From positions 1-64,000 of the forward strand of contig NZ_PTIR01000010.1 in assembly GCF_002934455.1 (NCBI RefSeq): a stretch of 64,000 nucleotides of DNA. Direction: 5' to 3'. This document shows positions 7,491 through 15,358 of this stretch, piece by piece (within the stretch, counting starts at the first letter, position 1; each line of letters begins with the position of its first letter). Under the pieces are notes generated by a model. The model saw nothing but the letters and a program-made list of their open reading frames with translations, was not told the origin of the DNA and did no database searches. A program made the position numbers and the translations under genes. Source of the stretch: Trinickia symbiotica. Its GTDB lineage: Bacteria > Pseudomonadota > Gammaproteobacteria > Burkholderiales > Burkholderiaceae.

Positions 7491-8096
7491 CTATTGCCTC
7501 AACCATCCCTGGCCAATCGGCCGAGCGAGCGCTCTTCGGTACAAGGCAACGAAGATCCGCGTAACAGCCGGTCCCCAAGAGCGCCATAACGGCGCGCTGA
7601 CAAGGTAGGCCATCCATGCAACAGCGGCCGCGCCGATCATATCGAACGGAAAGTGCACGCCCACAAATACGCGCGCCCATGCCACCGCAATGCCGATGGC
7701 GATAACGAATATGCCAAGTAGCCGCTTTCCGGCGTAAAGGAACGTGAGCGCCACCGCGGAAAGCAGCGTGGCGTGATCGCTCGGGAACGACGAGTCGGGC
7801 GCGTGTGCCAAGAACGTGTGTCCGAGTCCGATCACGAACGGTCGAGGGTGGTACCACGCCATCCCGATCAGTTGATTGGCGGGAAGCGCGAGCAAGCCGA
7901 CGAGCGTTGCGCGCACGGCAATTTCGCGCCGCTGGCTTCCTCCTGCTAGCCACATACACACGAGTGCGACCGGGACTAGCCAGATGGCGTAGTTGGCGAT
8001 CAGCAGGCCAACATCGATAAGCCAGCGTGGCGTACCGGTTGTGGCGTTGACATGGAGGAAAACCGCTCGATCGAATGCTTCGATTGCTTGCATCAT
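7491..8096 (-). CDS. PAP2-family phosphatase, probable undecaprenyl-diphosphatase (BcrC-like)
   Basis: A 201-residue integral membrane phosphatase. The three PAP2 motifs are present in order: YHPRPF near residue 82, the PSDHAT motif (SFPSDHATL) near 104-112, and the catalytic RVFVGVHFPFD near 141-152. Five or six hydrophobic segments place it in the inner membrane with the active site facing the periplasm. The length and the motif HPRPF fit BcrC-type enzymes that recycle undecaprenyl pyrophosphate for cell-wall synthesis and give bacitracin tolerance. It stands alone; ATG codons at 8096 and 8093 are both possible starts. Confidence 0.82.
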   Translation of the reverse strand: MMQAIEAFDRAVFLHVNATTGTPRWLIDVGLLIANYAIWLVPVALVCMWLAGGSQRREIAVRATLVGLLALPANQLIGMAWYHPRPFVIGLGHTFLAHAPDSSFPSDHATLLSAVALTFLYAGKRLLGIFVIAIGIAVAWARVFVGVHFPFDMIGAAAVAWMAYLVSAPLWRSWGPAVTRIFVALYRRALARPIGQGWLRQ

Positions 8097-8497
8097 GGGC
8101 TTTTGCTTAGTCCATTCTTAGTACGACGGCGTTCAATGCACACGAAGACTAGAGCAAAAAGCTTAAGGGGCGGTTAACGCTACAGCAGTGCTACTTGTTT
8201 TCGCACTATGGGAGTCGCTTCACGAACCGCCAAAAAGACGTGTTACTTCAGTCGCGCGATGGCTTGCTTCACTTGACGTCCTCGCTTTGCGGCTCCATGA
8301 ACGTGTGGCGGAAATGCCCGGCGCGCCGCACGCATCGCAGAACAAAACAGCGTGTCCTAGCGCTGCACGTAACCACCTAGTGAAAGTCCCGATCAGGATT
8401 TAACCGGTTATTACCCCTGCGCGCGCAACCTGCCTAGACTGAGAGCACCCGCTGCCATCAGGCGTGTCAACATTACCAGTCAAGAGGGGGCACCACC
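8097..8497. other. Intergenic region without a gene
   Basis: No credible coding frame on either strand. A perfect 10-bp palindrome TAACCGGTTA lies at 8401-8410, about 90 bases before the PfpI-family start, and could be an operator. Nothing else is recognised. Confidence 0.4.
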
Positions 8498-9080
8498 ATG
8501 TCGAAGAAGATCTTGATTCTCGCTGGCGATTACGTGGAGGACTACGAGCTGATGGTCCCGTTCCAGGCGCTCGCTGTCGTCGGATGTGTCGTTCACGCGG
8601 TGACGCCGGGTAAAAAAGAGGGCGACCAGATCCGCACGGCCATCCACGATTTCGAGGGCGACCAGACCTATTCCGAAAAGCGTGGGCATAATTTCACGCT
8701 CAATGCGGCGTTCGATGCGATCGACTTCGCAAGCTATGATGCACTTTTGATCCCGGGCGGGCGGGCGGGCGCCAGAATATCTGCGTTTGAACGAACGTGT
8801 GATCGAATGCGTACGGCACTTCGCGCAATCGGGCAAGCCGATCGCCGCCGTCTGCCATGGGGCGCAGTTGCTCGCCGCCGCAGACGTCATTCGCGGCCGC
8901 AAGATCTCGGCATATCCCGCCTGCGCGCCGGAAGTTCGGCTAGCCGGGGCCGAATATGTCGCGCTCGATTGGCCGGAGTCGATTACCGACGGATCCTTCG
9001 TCACGGCGCCGGCATGGACATCGCACGCGAAGTGGCTGAGGCAGTTCCTCGATCTACTCGGTACCCGAATCGCGCTCTGA
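8498..9080 (+). pseudogene. DJ-1/PfpI family protein, out of frame through a (GGGC)4 repeat
   Basis: The first frame reads [25 protein letters not shown] and continues to [10 protein letters not shown], then goes wrong. The second frame resumes with [33 protein letters not shown] and ends at 9080. The break is exactly at four tandem GGGC units (8755-8770). With three units the gene would be open for 192 residues and read [14 protein letters not shown], the normal PfpI text. The nucleophile Cys in AAVCHGAQ is intact. Family members are class I amidotransferase-like proteases, deglycases or chaperones. It is preceded by a good ribosome site (AGAGGGGG). It may be a pseudogene, a phase-variable gene or an assembly error. 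Confidence 0.85.
8755..8770 (+). repeat. (GGGC)4 tetranucleotide tract within the PfpI-family gene
   Basis: Four perfect tandem GGGC units sit at the codons for the PGGRA motif. Removal of one unit restores the reading frame. Tetranucleotide tracts inside coding regions are classic sites of slipped-strand mutation, though four units is short for high-frequency switching. Confidence 0.9.
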
Positions 9081-9116
9081 GCCTGAGCACAGTGCCAGCA
9101 AACGGGAGCAAGCACG

Positions 9117-9467
9117 ATGTGCCAAATCTACGTCAACGCCGATCCGATCCTCTACGAATCGCGGACGCGCGCGCTGCGCATCCATGGCGTCGTGACAACG
9201 GTGCGCCTCGAAAATCTCTTTTGGGACGTATTGCAAGAGATCGCGAGCCGCGAAGGCGTGACGACGAGTCAGTTCGCCGTGAAGCTCTACGACGAACTCG
9301 TTTCGCTACGGGGCGAAACGCCCGCAAACTTCGCCTCGTTTCTACGCGTGTGCTGCCTGCGTTATCTCTCGCTTGAGGCGGCAAAGGACCATGCTGCGAA
9401 AGAGGAAAAGGCGCAAGGCACTGCGGTGGAGAAGGCCTTCAGGCCAGTAGTCGTCAGCGCAGGCTGA
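9117..9467 (+). CDS. Ribbon-helix-helix domain protein (RHH_4 type)
   Basis: A 116-residue protein beginning [43 protein letters not shown]. The segment [35 protein letters not shown] is the beta strand and two helices of the RHH_4 family, usually small dimeric DNA-binding regulators in proteobacteria. The C-terminus ([12 protein letters not shown]) is charged and probably disordered. The gene starts 36 bases after the PfpI-family stop on the same strand, so the two may be cotranscribed. The regulated target is unknown. Confidence 0.75.
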   Translation: MCQIYVNADPILYESRTRALRIHGVVTTVRLENLFWDVLQEIASREGVTTSQFAVKLYDELVSLRGETPANFASFLRVCCLRYLSLEAAKDHAAKEEKAQGTAVEKAFRPVVVSAG

Positions 9468-9611
9468 AAGGGAACCGCCGCCGCGCTGTTGGCAGATCGA
9501 CGGATTCTTGTTTGCACCAGTCGCGCGCCTCGAGCGCACCCGCCCGCCAGTTCGGTCGGCGGAGAATCGGCCGCCCGCACAGCATTTATCGGCGACCCGC
9601 AGGCCTCTGAA

Positions 9612-10043
9612 TCACGCAGCTTTGGTGGTCAAGGCCGAATGCTTGCGTGGTCGCCCACCTTTTAAACCATTTGCCCGCGCCGCTGCCGCTTTCGCCGGAG
9701 ACTTTGCCATACCCATTCCGCGCGCCAGTTCACGCATCCACGCCTGCGAGCCTAAAGCGCCCCTGAGCAATGCGGGTCCATTGACGAAAGTGTCGAGGCG
9801 TGGGAAGAAAAGATCGTAGCCCCCTCCCCAGATTTCGATCTTCGCGAGATCCGCCCAAACGGGCGGCGCCTCGAGCGCGGCAAACTCCTCTATTAGCCCC
9901 ACGGGAACAGTGAGCGTCACACCGTTCTCGTATGCGATCTCGAGCTTCGCACTCGAGCGCCGATAGCGTGCTTGGACGACACGGGGGCCGGCAGCTTTCG
10001 CCGCCTTGCGAGCAGCCGCGATCGCATCATTTGTAGCAGCCAT
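9612..10043 (-). CDS. DUF2442 domain protein
   Basis: A 143-residue protein. Residues 20-90 (RVVQARYRRSSAKLEIAYENG, LTVPVGLIEEFAAL, WADLAKIEIWGGGYDLFFPRLD) match the DUF2442 fold, seen in small two-gene units with DUF4160. The C-terminal third (SPAKAAAARANGLKGGRPRKH) is basic with an AT-hook-like GGRPRK end. The start at 10043 has a clear GGAGAAAG site. The DUF4160 partner directly upstream carries an in-frame stop, so this gene may be an orphan. DUF4160/DUF2442 pairs are sometimes listed as putative toxin-antitoxin modules; the function is not established. Confidence 0.8.
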   Translation of the reverse strand: MAATNDAIAAARKAAKAAGPRVVQARYRRSSAKLEIAYENGVTLTVPVGLIEEFAALEAPPVWADLAKIEIWGGGYDLFFPRLDTFVNGPALLRGALGSQAWMRELARGMGMAKSPAKAAAARANGLKGGRPRKHSALTTKAA

Positions 10044-10071
10044 GAATCTTTCTCCATGCGGCGCACAGCGC

Positions 10072-10278
10072 CTAAACTCCCGGCTGGATTGCACGAGCGA
10101 GCCGGCGGATCTGCGTTGCAGAAATCCCTGATGCTTCGCGCAAGGCCGGCGGACCGACTGGACAGTTCAGATCGAAGACGCAACGCCCGTCCGGTCAGAT
10201 TGCATGAATGTGCGCTGGCCGGTGATCCTGCGTATAAATAACAACGGCGTAACCGAGCACGCGGCACAAGGTCGGCAT
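10072..10278 (-). pseudogene. DUF4160 protein with in-frame TGA stop
   Basis: Reading from the ATG at 10278 gives MPTLCRVLGYAVVIYTQDHRPAHIHAI, the usual start of a DUF4160 protein with its HRPAHIH motif. A TGA stop follows at 10195-10197. The same frame then continues PDGRCVFDLNCPVGPPALREASG and ISATQIRRLARAIQPG before a TAG at 10072-10074. The text on both sides of the TGA is family-like, so this is a single nonsense mutation (or sequencing error) rather than a chance frame. The DUF2442 partner begins 28 bases downstream. Confidence 0.75.
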
Positions 10279-10497
10279 GACTATTATAAACCCAACGTTT
10301 GGTTTTGACAGAGGTCGGTTGCCGATCTGATTGGCCGCTTTACCTTCCTATCAGGCCGGGGAACGCGAATTCTGCTGCATGCGCTTCTTGCCGTACGCTT
10401 CCCGCAAAAAATTCGGACGAAGTCGGCCGTCGCGGCGGCCGGATGCGCCGCGTATGCCCTCGGTGCGTTACTGTCGTCGGTGCGCGCTGCGTCGCGA

Positions 10498-11277
10498 TTA
10501 GCGGTCGGCGATCCCGGGCGATTGCATTACGTCGGCGAACGCACCCGCCAACAACAAATCGCCGAGGATCGCGCCCAGATCGACATCGGCATCGCGCTCG
10601 AAGGCTCGCTGCGCCGCGCTTTCGAACGGTTGCCCTTCGGCGCATGCGTCGAGAAACACGCAACCGGCCGCTGACAGCGGGCGCCAGATTACCTCGCCAT
10701 GCGGACGCGTAACCAATGCACCCTCCGCCTGCCAGACGAGATCTTCGGGTACTTCTGACTCATCACGATTCGCGCGCCAGATCGTGTAAGCGGGCATGGA
10801 TTCAAACCAGATCCAGCGTGCGGCCGCATGCGGGCGCAACACGGCCCGCTCCAGTTGCTCAGCCGACAACGCCGCGACCGTCGCCGCATCGGCAAGCGCA
10901 TCTTCGGGGGCGACGTGCGCCTCGACCCATAAGCGATCCAGGCGGGCGACGTCCGCGAGATAAGGCAGCTCGCGCGCGGTCTCGAGTACCGCGAGAAACG
11001 CCGGAAAATCGGCCCCGTAGTAGACGAGGCGTGCGTCGGCTGGCGGCGACGTCCTCACATACGCCGCCGCAGCCGTGCGAAACCATTGCTCGCCGACGAG
11101 CCGTTTGACGGCTGGAAAGTTGGCTTGCAATGCATCCACCGAACCTTTGAATACCGTGTTGCGATAGACGGTGAAGCCGGTTTGATCGATCAACCGTGCC
11201 ACGCGCTCGTCGTTCGTCGTGTCACCGAAGAGCGCATTGACGAACGCATCCTGGAACTGTGTCAGTGTGCCCGTCAT
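10498..11277 (-). CDS. bufC: DUF2063 protein, BufC-type partner of the MNIO enzyme
   Basis: A 259-residue protein whose N-terminal ~100 residues are the DUF2063 putative DNA-binding fold (LTQFQDAFVNALFG ... FTVYRNTVFKGSVDALQANFPAVKRLVGEQWF). In bufferin and methanobactin-like pathways such proteins bind the precursor leader and present it to the DUF692 oxidase. The start overlaps the end of the DUF692 gene by 4 bases (ATGA), so they are translationally coupled. It is the last gene of the three-gene operon read leftward from the promoter at 12584-12609. The partner role is assigned from family knowledge and position. Confidence 0.85.
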   Translation of the reverse strand: MTGTLTQFQDAFVNALFGDTTNDERVARLIDQTGFTVYRNTVFKGSVDALQANFPAVKRLVGEQWFRTAAAAYVRTSPPADARLVYYGADFPAFLAVLETARELPYLADVARLDRLWVEAHVAPEDALADAATVAALSAEQLERAVLRPHAAARWIWFESMPAYTIWRANRDESEVPEDLVWQAEGALVTRPHGEVIWRPLSAAGCVFLDACAEGQPFESAAQRAFERDADVDLGAILGDLLLAGAFADVMQSPGIADR

Positions 11278-12170
11278 TGCAACGCCTCTTGCACTCCGCG
11301 ATCGGAGTCCCCCTGTGTAGCCTCAAGCCCCGTACCGTGCGGACATTCATCGACAATCGCCTGCGCGCGCTCGCGCTCGGCAAGCAGAACGTCGAACGGC
11401 GGAATGTTGTCATCGCGCTCGATCAACGTCGGTCGCGCACCGATGCGCGCAATCACGCGCCGATAAAGTGCCCATACGGCCTCATCGATGGCGGCATCGT
11501 GCGAGTCGATCAGCAACGGCGGCGTCGTTCCCGCATCGCGCGAATGTCCGGCAAGGTGAATCTCCATCACCGATGCCGCGTCGATCGTTTCAACATAAGC
11601 GTTGGCATCGATGCCGACGTTGCGCGCACTGACGTAGACGTTGTTCAGGTCGAGCAGCAGACCACAGCCGGTCCGCCTGACGAGCTCGGCGAAAAAGTCG
11701 GCTTCGCTCCAGTCGTGCCCATCGATCACGAGGTAGTGCGTCGGGTTTTCGATCGCGATTCGACGGCCCAGCGCATCCTGCGTGCATGCAATATTCGCGG
11801 CTACGCGCGCAAGCGCTTCATGTGTGCGCGGAAACGGCAGCAGATCCGGGTGGTAGGTGCCGCGCCAGGCCGACCAGGCAAGATGCTCGGAAACCAGCGC
11901 CGGTTCGACGCGATCCACAAGCGCCTTCAGGCGCCGCAAATGGATTTCATCGGGCGCGGCGTCGGCCGCCAGGGAAAGCGCCACACCATGCAGCGAGATC
12001 GCATGCCGCGAGCGGATCGCCTCGAGCCACGCAAGGCGCGGACCGCCGCCGACCATGTAGTTTTCGGGGTGGACCTCGAACCACAGACCGCGCGCCGTCG
12101 ACGCATAAGCGTCGCCATAGTGTGGGGGCTTCAGGCCGAGGCCCCCACCGAGCTCCGTCATCGCATCCAT
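11274..12170 (-). CDS. bufB: MNIO-family (DUF692) multinuclear iron oxidative enzyme, BufB-type
   Basis: A 298-residue TIM-barrel protein of the DUF692/MNIO family, which uses two or three iron ions to oxidise cysteine residues of ribosomal peptides, for example to thiooxazoles. Conserved metal-site residues are visible: LHGV (H61), SEHLAWS (H96), ENPTHY (E141, N142), LDLNNVYV (D174), EIHLAGHS (H205, H209), DSHD (D222, H224) and LIERD (E251). The substrate is presumably the DUF2282 peptide encoded 34 bases upstream. Translation is coupled to bufC. A short N-terminus makes the start slightly uncertain, but no better in-frame start follows the upstream gene. Confidence 0.9.
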   Translation of the reverse strand: MDAMTELGGGLGLKPPHYGDAYASTARGLWFEVHPENYMVGGGPRLAWLEAIRSRHAISLHGVALSLAADAAPDEIHLRRLKALVDRVEPALVSEHLAWSAWRGTYHPDLLPFPRTHEALARVAANIACTQDALGRRIAIENPTHYLVIDGHDWSEADFFAELVRRTGCGLLLDLNNVYVSARNVGIDANAYVETIDAASVMEIHLAGHSRDAGTTPPLLIDSHDAAIDEAVWALYRRVIARIGARPTLIERDDNIPPFDVLLAERERAQAIVDECPHGTGLEATQGDSDRGVQEALQ

Positions 12171-12204
12171 GATCGCGGCGTCCGTCAGGACAACTAAGCG
12201 TCGA

Positions 12205-12474
12205 TCACGCCGACGGCTCGAGCATGCCGTGGCCCTTCGGTGTCTTGATCGTCGTGCAGGTGCCGGCCGGGACGTTCTTGTAGTGCGCGCCGTCGTAATC
12301 CATCTTCTGCGTGCCCGCGCAAGTGGTGCCCGCGCCCGCCTTGCAGTCGTTCTGGCCGGCCATCGCGACGCCGTAACACTTCTCGACGGCTCCGTTCGAC
12401 TGCGCCTGTGCGGAAACGCTCGCTGCGAGCGATGCGAGGACGAAAGCGGCGGCGGAAACTTTGATTGCGTTCAT
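12205..12474 (-). CDS. bufA1: Bufferin-type precursor peptide (DUF2282, BufA1-like)
   Basis: An 89-residue exported peptide. Residues 1-24 ([24 protein letters not shown]) are a signal peptide with an A-x-A cleavage site, acting as leader. The core has four cysteines, C33, C44, C52 and C73, in the DUF2282 pattern [20 protein letters not shown] and VPAGTC. In characterised bufferins some of these cysteines are converted to thiooxazoles by the DUF692 enzyme and the periplasmic product binds copper. It is the first gene of the operon. The SigF-type promoter lies about 110 bases upstream. Confidence 0.9.
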   Translation of the reverse strand: MNAIKVSAAAFVLASLAASVSAQAQSNGAVEKCYGVAMAGQNDCKAGAGTTCAGTQKMDYDGAHYKNVPAGTCTTIKTPKGHGMLEPSA

Positions 12475-12583
12475 TCTCTGGACTCCTGATCGATAGATGG
12501 ATGGTTAGCAGATCGTCAGCGCTGCAGTGCGGACGAGAATTCGTTCGTCAGCAGCATAGTGCAATGAGCGATCCGTCGGTTAG

Positions 12584-12609
12584 TTCGCCATGCTCGCGGC
12601 GGCGGTTAC
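12584..12609 (-). promoter_or_regulatory. SigF-type ECF promoter for the bufABC operon
   Basis: Read on the minus strand, GTAACC (12609-12604) is followed by exactly 16 bases and CGAA (12587-12584). This equals the GTAACC-N16-CGAA consensus known for the Caulobacter SigF regulon. Transcription would run left into bufA1 (start 12474) with a leader of about 100 bases. Confidence 0.8.
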
Positions 12610-12658
12610 AGCGGCCGTCGATTTTTCGACGATAATCGCTGCGACCGCAGTGGAATCG

Positions 12659-12684
12659 GTAACCAAATCCGGCAGCCGAACGAA
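12659..12684 (+). promoter_or_regulatory. SigF-type ECF promoter for nrsF-sigF
   Basis: GTAACC at 12659-12664, 16 bases, then CGAA at 12681-12684: a second perfect match, divergent from the bufA1 promoter with the two -35 boxes 49 bases apart. The nrsF start codon is at 12713. It implies that SigF activates its own operon. Confidence 0.8.
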
Positions 12685-12712
12685 TTACCAGGATAGTCGC
12701 AGGTACAACGTC

Positions 12713-13354
12713 ATGGAAACCGATCGTCTCGTCACACTGCTCGCGGCCGGCATAACGCCGGTCGACAAGCACGCGGCGGCCCGCCGCTTCAGTTGGGCCG
12801 TTCTCGCCGGCGCGCTGGGCGCGACGCTGCTCGTGCTCGTTTTCTATGGCTTGCGGCCCGATATCGGCGAGATGCTCGTCACGCCGCTCTTCTGGGCGAA
12901 AGTCTCGCTGCCCGTCGCGCTCGCCGCGGGCTCGCTTGCGCTCACGGCGCGACTTTCCCGGCCAGGTGTCACGGTCGGCGCCGCGTGGGCAGGGCTTGCC
13001 GTTCCGATCGCGATCGTCTGGGTCGCCGGCTTGGCGGTATGGTCGATCGCACCGGCCGACGAGCGCGCGCTACTGCTCTTCGGCCACACTTGGCGAACCT
13101 GTCCGTTCAATATCGCTTTTCTCTCGATACCGGGTTTTATCGCCGCCATCTCCGCGGTGCGCGGGCTCGCGCCTACACGGCTGCGCATGGCTGGCGCCTC
13201 GGCGGGCGCGATGGCGGGCGCGACAGGAACGGTTGCCTATTGTCTACACTGCCCCGAAATGGGCGTCCCGTTCTGGGCCGTCTGGTATCTGCTCGGCATG
13301 GCGCTTCCCACGGCGGTGGGCGCGCTCATCGGACCTCGATGCTTGCGCTGGTAA
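12713..13354 (+). CDS. nrsF: NrsF-type anti-sigma factor (DUF1109)
   Basis: A 213-residue inner-membrane protein with six hydrophobic segments, starting [20 protein letters not shown] as is usual for DUF1109/NrsF proteins. It sequesters its ECF sigma factor until stress is sensed. Conserved cysteines are C130 (HTWRTCPFN) and C177/C180 (YCLHCPEMG), at almost the same places as the two Cys needed for sensing in Caulobacter NrsF. The start is fixed by the family N-terminus; the longer frame to 12590 would span the promoter. It overlaps sigF by 16 bases. Confidence 0.9.
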   Translation: METDRLVTLLAAGITPVDKHAAARRFSWAVLAGALGATLLVLVFYGLRPDIGEMLVTPLFWAKVSLPVALAAGSLALTARLSRPGVTVGAAWAGLAVPIAIVWVAGLAVWSIAPADERALLLFGHTWRTCPFNIAFLSIPGFIAAISAVRGLAPTRLRMAGASAGAMAGATGTVAYCLHCPEMGVPFWAVWYLLGMALPTAVGALIGPRCLRW

Positions 13355-13914
13355 GAGGCCGACCGATCGTGCACCCGACAGAAACGCGACTGAGGGCTCT
13401 GCTCCTCAGCGGCATGGATGGCGACGCTGTCGCCTATCGCACGTTCCTCGCGGAGTTGACGCGGTACTTGCGCGGCTACTTGCGCAGGAGGATTCCGCAA
13501 CTCGCCGACGACGTCGAAGATCTCGTTCAGGAAATCCTGCTGGCCGTCCATAACGGCCGCCACACGTATCGGCCCGACGAGCCGCTTACCGCGTGGATTC
13601 ACGCGATCGCGCGCTATAAGCTGATGGATTTTTTCAGGGCGAGATCGCGCCGCGAATCGCTGCATGAACCGATCGACGATTATCTCGACATCTTCGCCGC
13701 CGCGGACGACGAACCCTCGGCTGCACGCCGCGATATCGGCAAGCTGCTCGAGCAGTTGCCCGACAAGCAACGCCTGCCAATTCTTCATGTGAAGCTGCAA
13801 GGTCTTTCCGTCGCGGAGACCGCGCAATTGACGGGGCTTTCCGAATCGGCCGTGAAGGTGGGCGTGCATCGCGGTCTCAAAGCGCTCGCGGCACGAATCC
13901 GCGGACTCGCCTAG
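13339..13914 (+). CDS. sigF: ECF sigma factor, SigF type
   Basis: A 191-residue ECF sigma factor. Region 2 spans about 35-105 ([40 protein letters not shown]) and region 4 about 130-190 ([42 protein letters not shown]). The start at 13339 overlaps the end of nrsF by 16 bases, so the anti-sigma factor is made first and translation is coupled; the order is the reverse of sigF-nrsF in Caulobacter. Three perfect promoter matches in this locus define its likely local regulon. Copper is the likely signal, by analogy with bufferin loci. Confidence 0.92.
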   Translation: MLALVRGRPIVHPTETRLRALLLSGMDGDAVAYRTFLAELTRYLRGYLRRRIPQLADDVEDLVQEILLAVHNGRHTYRPDEPLTAWIHAIARYKLMDFFRARSRRESLHEPIDDYLDIFAAADDEPSAARRDIGKLLEQLPDKQRLPILHVKLQGLSVAETAQLTGLSESAVKVGVHRGLKALAARIRGLA

Positions 13915-13994
13915 CGGGCCTAGCTCGCAACGCGATGCACGCACCGGCCCGGTGTTGCGGCATCGCGCAAAGCCAAGCGCCGCAGTTCACCGGT

Positions 13995-14468
13995 TCACTT
14001 GATGCCGAGCCGATAGTCGAGCGAAAAGACGCCGCCCCCGCGGCCGATCATGTAAAGCAACAGGCCGGCCCATGACAGATGCGTCGGCCATGCGTCCGGA
14101 TAGACGAAGACCTCGATGACCGTCGTCATGCCGAGCAGCGCGAGCGCCGCGCCGCGCGTGAAAAGCCCCAGCACGAGCAGCAAGGGAAACAAGTGTTCCG
14201 AATACGCGGCGATGTGCGCCGCGATCTCCGGCGGAATGACGGGGATCTTGTACTCGTCGCGAAAGAGCACATAGGTTCCGGGCTTCAAGGTGAGCAGGCC
14301 GGAGACTTTCGTGCGCCCCGAAAGAAAGAAGATCGCGGCGATCGACAAGCGGCACACGAGCGCAAGCAGCGAGTGACCAATGAGCTGCGATGCAAGATCG
14401 GCGAAGCGGTTCCACCCACCTCGCAAGCCGCCGAGGGTCCGCGCTGTATCGATAGGGGTCGTTTGCAT
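13995..14468 (-). CDS. DoxX family membrane protein
   Basis: A 157-residue protein with four hydrophobic segments. The DoxX text is clear: [24 protein letters not shown], the conserved [37 protein letters not shown], and [19 protein letters not shown]. DoxX proteins often accompany DUF2282-DUF692-DUF2063 genes and are thought to support thiol or redox chemistry at the membrane. Here it is outside the bufABC operon, convergent with sigF, and has its own SigF-type promoter at 14683-14708. A GGGAGA ribosome site precedes the ATG at 14468. Confidence 0.88.
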   Translation of the reverse strand: MQTTPIDTARTLGGLRGGWNRFADLASQLIGHSLLALVCRLSIAAIFFLSGRTKVSGLLTLKPGTYVLFRDEYKIPVIPPEIAAHIAAYSEHLFPLLLVLGLFTRGAALALLGMTTVIEVFVYPDAWPTHLSWAGLLLYMIGRGGGVFSLDYRLGIK

Positions 14469-14480
14469 GCCGATCTCCCG

Positions 14481-14573
14481 TCAGACACGCGACGTGCAGG
14501 GCCGTTGGCGCGGGCGCCGCGGCGCGCTCGTGCGAGGCGAAAAGGAGACGGCGAGCGCTTCGACAGTCATCAT
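14481..14573 (-). CDS. Possible 30-residue small ORF in the doxX leader
   Basis: Between the SigF-type promoter and doxX a short frame begins ATGATG at 14573 with a GGAG site seven bases upstream and ends TGA at 14481, 12 bases before the doxX start. The peptide (MMTVEALAVSFSPRTSAPRR..., ending RPCTSRV) is basic and Pro-rich with one Cys near its end, which recalls metal-responsive leader peptides. It may be a leader ORF controlling doxX translation, or chance. Confidence 0.35.
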   Translation of the reverse strand: MMTVEALAVSFSPRTSAPRRPRQRPCTSRV

Positions 14574-14682
14574 TTGAGGCTCCAATCAGCGAATGTGACG
14601 GTTACCGGATCGTCATCCGCCGCTCATCGTCGAATGGGGCATCGAGCGACGGGCGGGTCGATGCGGATGATCCGATCGTCAA

Positions 14683-14708
14683 TTCGGAATGGAACCTCGA
14701 CCGGTTAC
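14683..14708 (-). promoter_or_regulatory. SigF-type ECF promoter for doxX
   Basis: On the minus strand GTAACC (14708-14703), 16 bases, CGAA (14686-14683). This is the third perfect match to the SigF consensus in the locus and lies just beyond the stop of the neighbouring gene at 14725. The transcript would have a leader of about 200 bases before doxX. Confidence 0.75.
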
Positions 14709-14724
14709 AGCCGAGCGAAAATTT

Positions 14725-15171
14725 CTACGATTGCGCCGGACGGCCCGTTTTCACCGTCTCGATTGCCGATACCGCTTCGAGCAGCCGTTTGGCGGGCACG
14801 GAATCGAGCAGGTGCAGGCCAGCCCGCAGCAGCTCGCTCTTCTTTACCGCCACGCCGGCATCAAGGCACTTCTGCTTCAACTGCGCCAGCTTGTCATAGT
14901 CGGACTTCGGCATCGTGAAGCTGTCGCGCACCACTTTTTCCTTCTTGGCGCGCTTCACCTTGTCGGGCGCGGCGACGGCGGCCGTTGCTGGCTCGGCCAA
15001 CGCCCGTCGCACCTTCTTGGCGGACTTCGCGCGCGAACCGTCGGCGGCCGCGGGGGGCTCGACGGCCGCATCGGTTGCCGCGGCGGCGGGTGCCGCGGCG
15101 GCATGTCCGTTCGCGTGCTTCGGCACTCGCGCCGGCTTCTTCGTTGCTTTTTCGCTGCTTGCAGTGGCCAT
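14725..15171 (-). CDS. Ala/Lys-rich protein with C-terminal helical DNA-binding-like domain
   Basis: A 148-residue basic protein. Residues 1-85 are low-complexity Ala/Pro/Lys, like a histone-tail segment. Residues about 88-148 (VRDSFTMPKSDYDKLAQLKQKCLDAGVAVKKSELLRAGLHLL) look like a ribbon-helix-helix: a short strand followed by two helices. The start at 15171 has a GAGGAGG site. The combination is frequent in Burkholderiaceae as a conserved hypothetical protein; a nucleoid or regulatory role is plausible but unproven. It ends just before the doxX promoter. Confidence 0.7.
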   Translation of the reverse strand: MATASSEKATKKPARVPKHANGHAAAAPAAAATDAAVEPPAAADGSRAKSAKKVRRALAEPATAAVAAPDKVKRAKKEKVVRDSFTMPKSDYDKLAQLKQKCLDAGVAVKKSELLRAGLHLLDSVPAKRLLEAVSAIETVKTGRPAQS

Positions 15172-15358
15172 CAGTGACCTCCTCATCGGTAAACGGTGCA
15201 AACAGTATATACGGTTTATTGGCGTACGACGAAATGCTTGCTACTTGAAATCTCGAATAAGCGTATTCGCCGCCACGAACGGGACGCTTGCATCGGCCCC
15301 TGCGAGAGCGTTTAATGTGCCTTCCGAAAGCCGATCTCGATCGTGCGAGGAGCTCTCG

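Noticed and set aside
8361-8390. GTAACC before the PfpI gene as a SigF promoter
   Set aside because: CGAT, not CGAA, follows, at 15 rather than 16 bases.
8188-8403. 71-codon ORF before the PfpI gene
   Set aside because: No ribosome site, an overlapping frame of similar length, and no protein-like composition.
10195-10197. TGA in the DUF4160 gene read as selenocysteine
   Set aside because: No SECIS-like hairpin is visible after the codon, and DUF4160 proteins are not known to contain selenocysteine; a nonsense mutation is simpler.
14600-14605. A further GTAACC upstream of doxX on the minus strand
   Set aside because: No CGAA lies 16 bases downstream (the bases there read GGAG), so it does not fit the SigF consensus.
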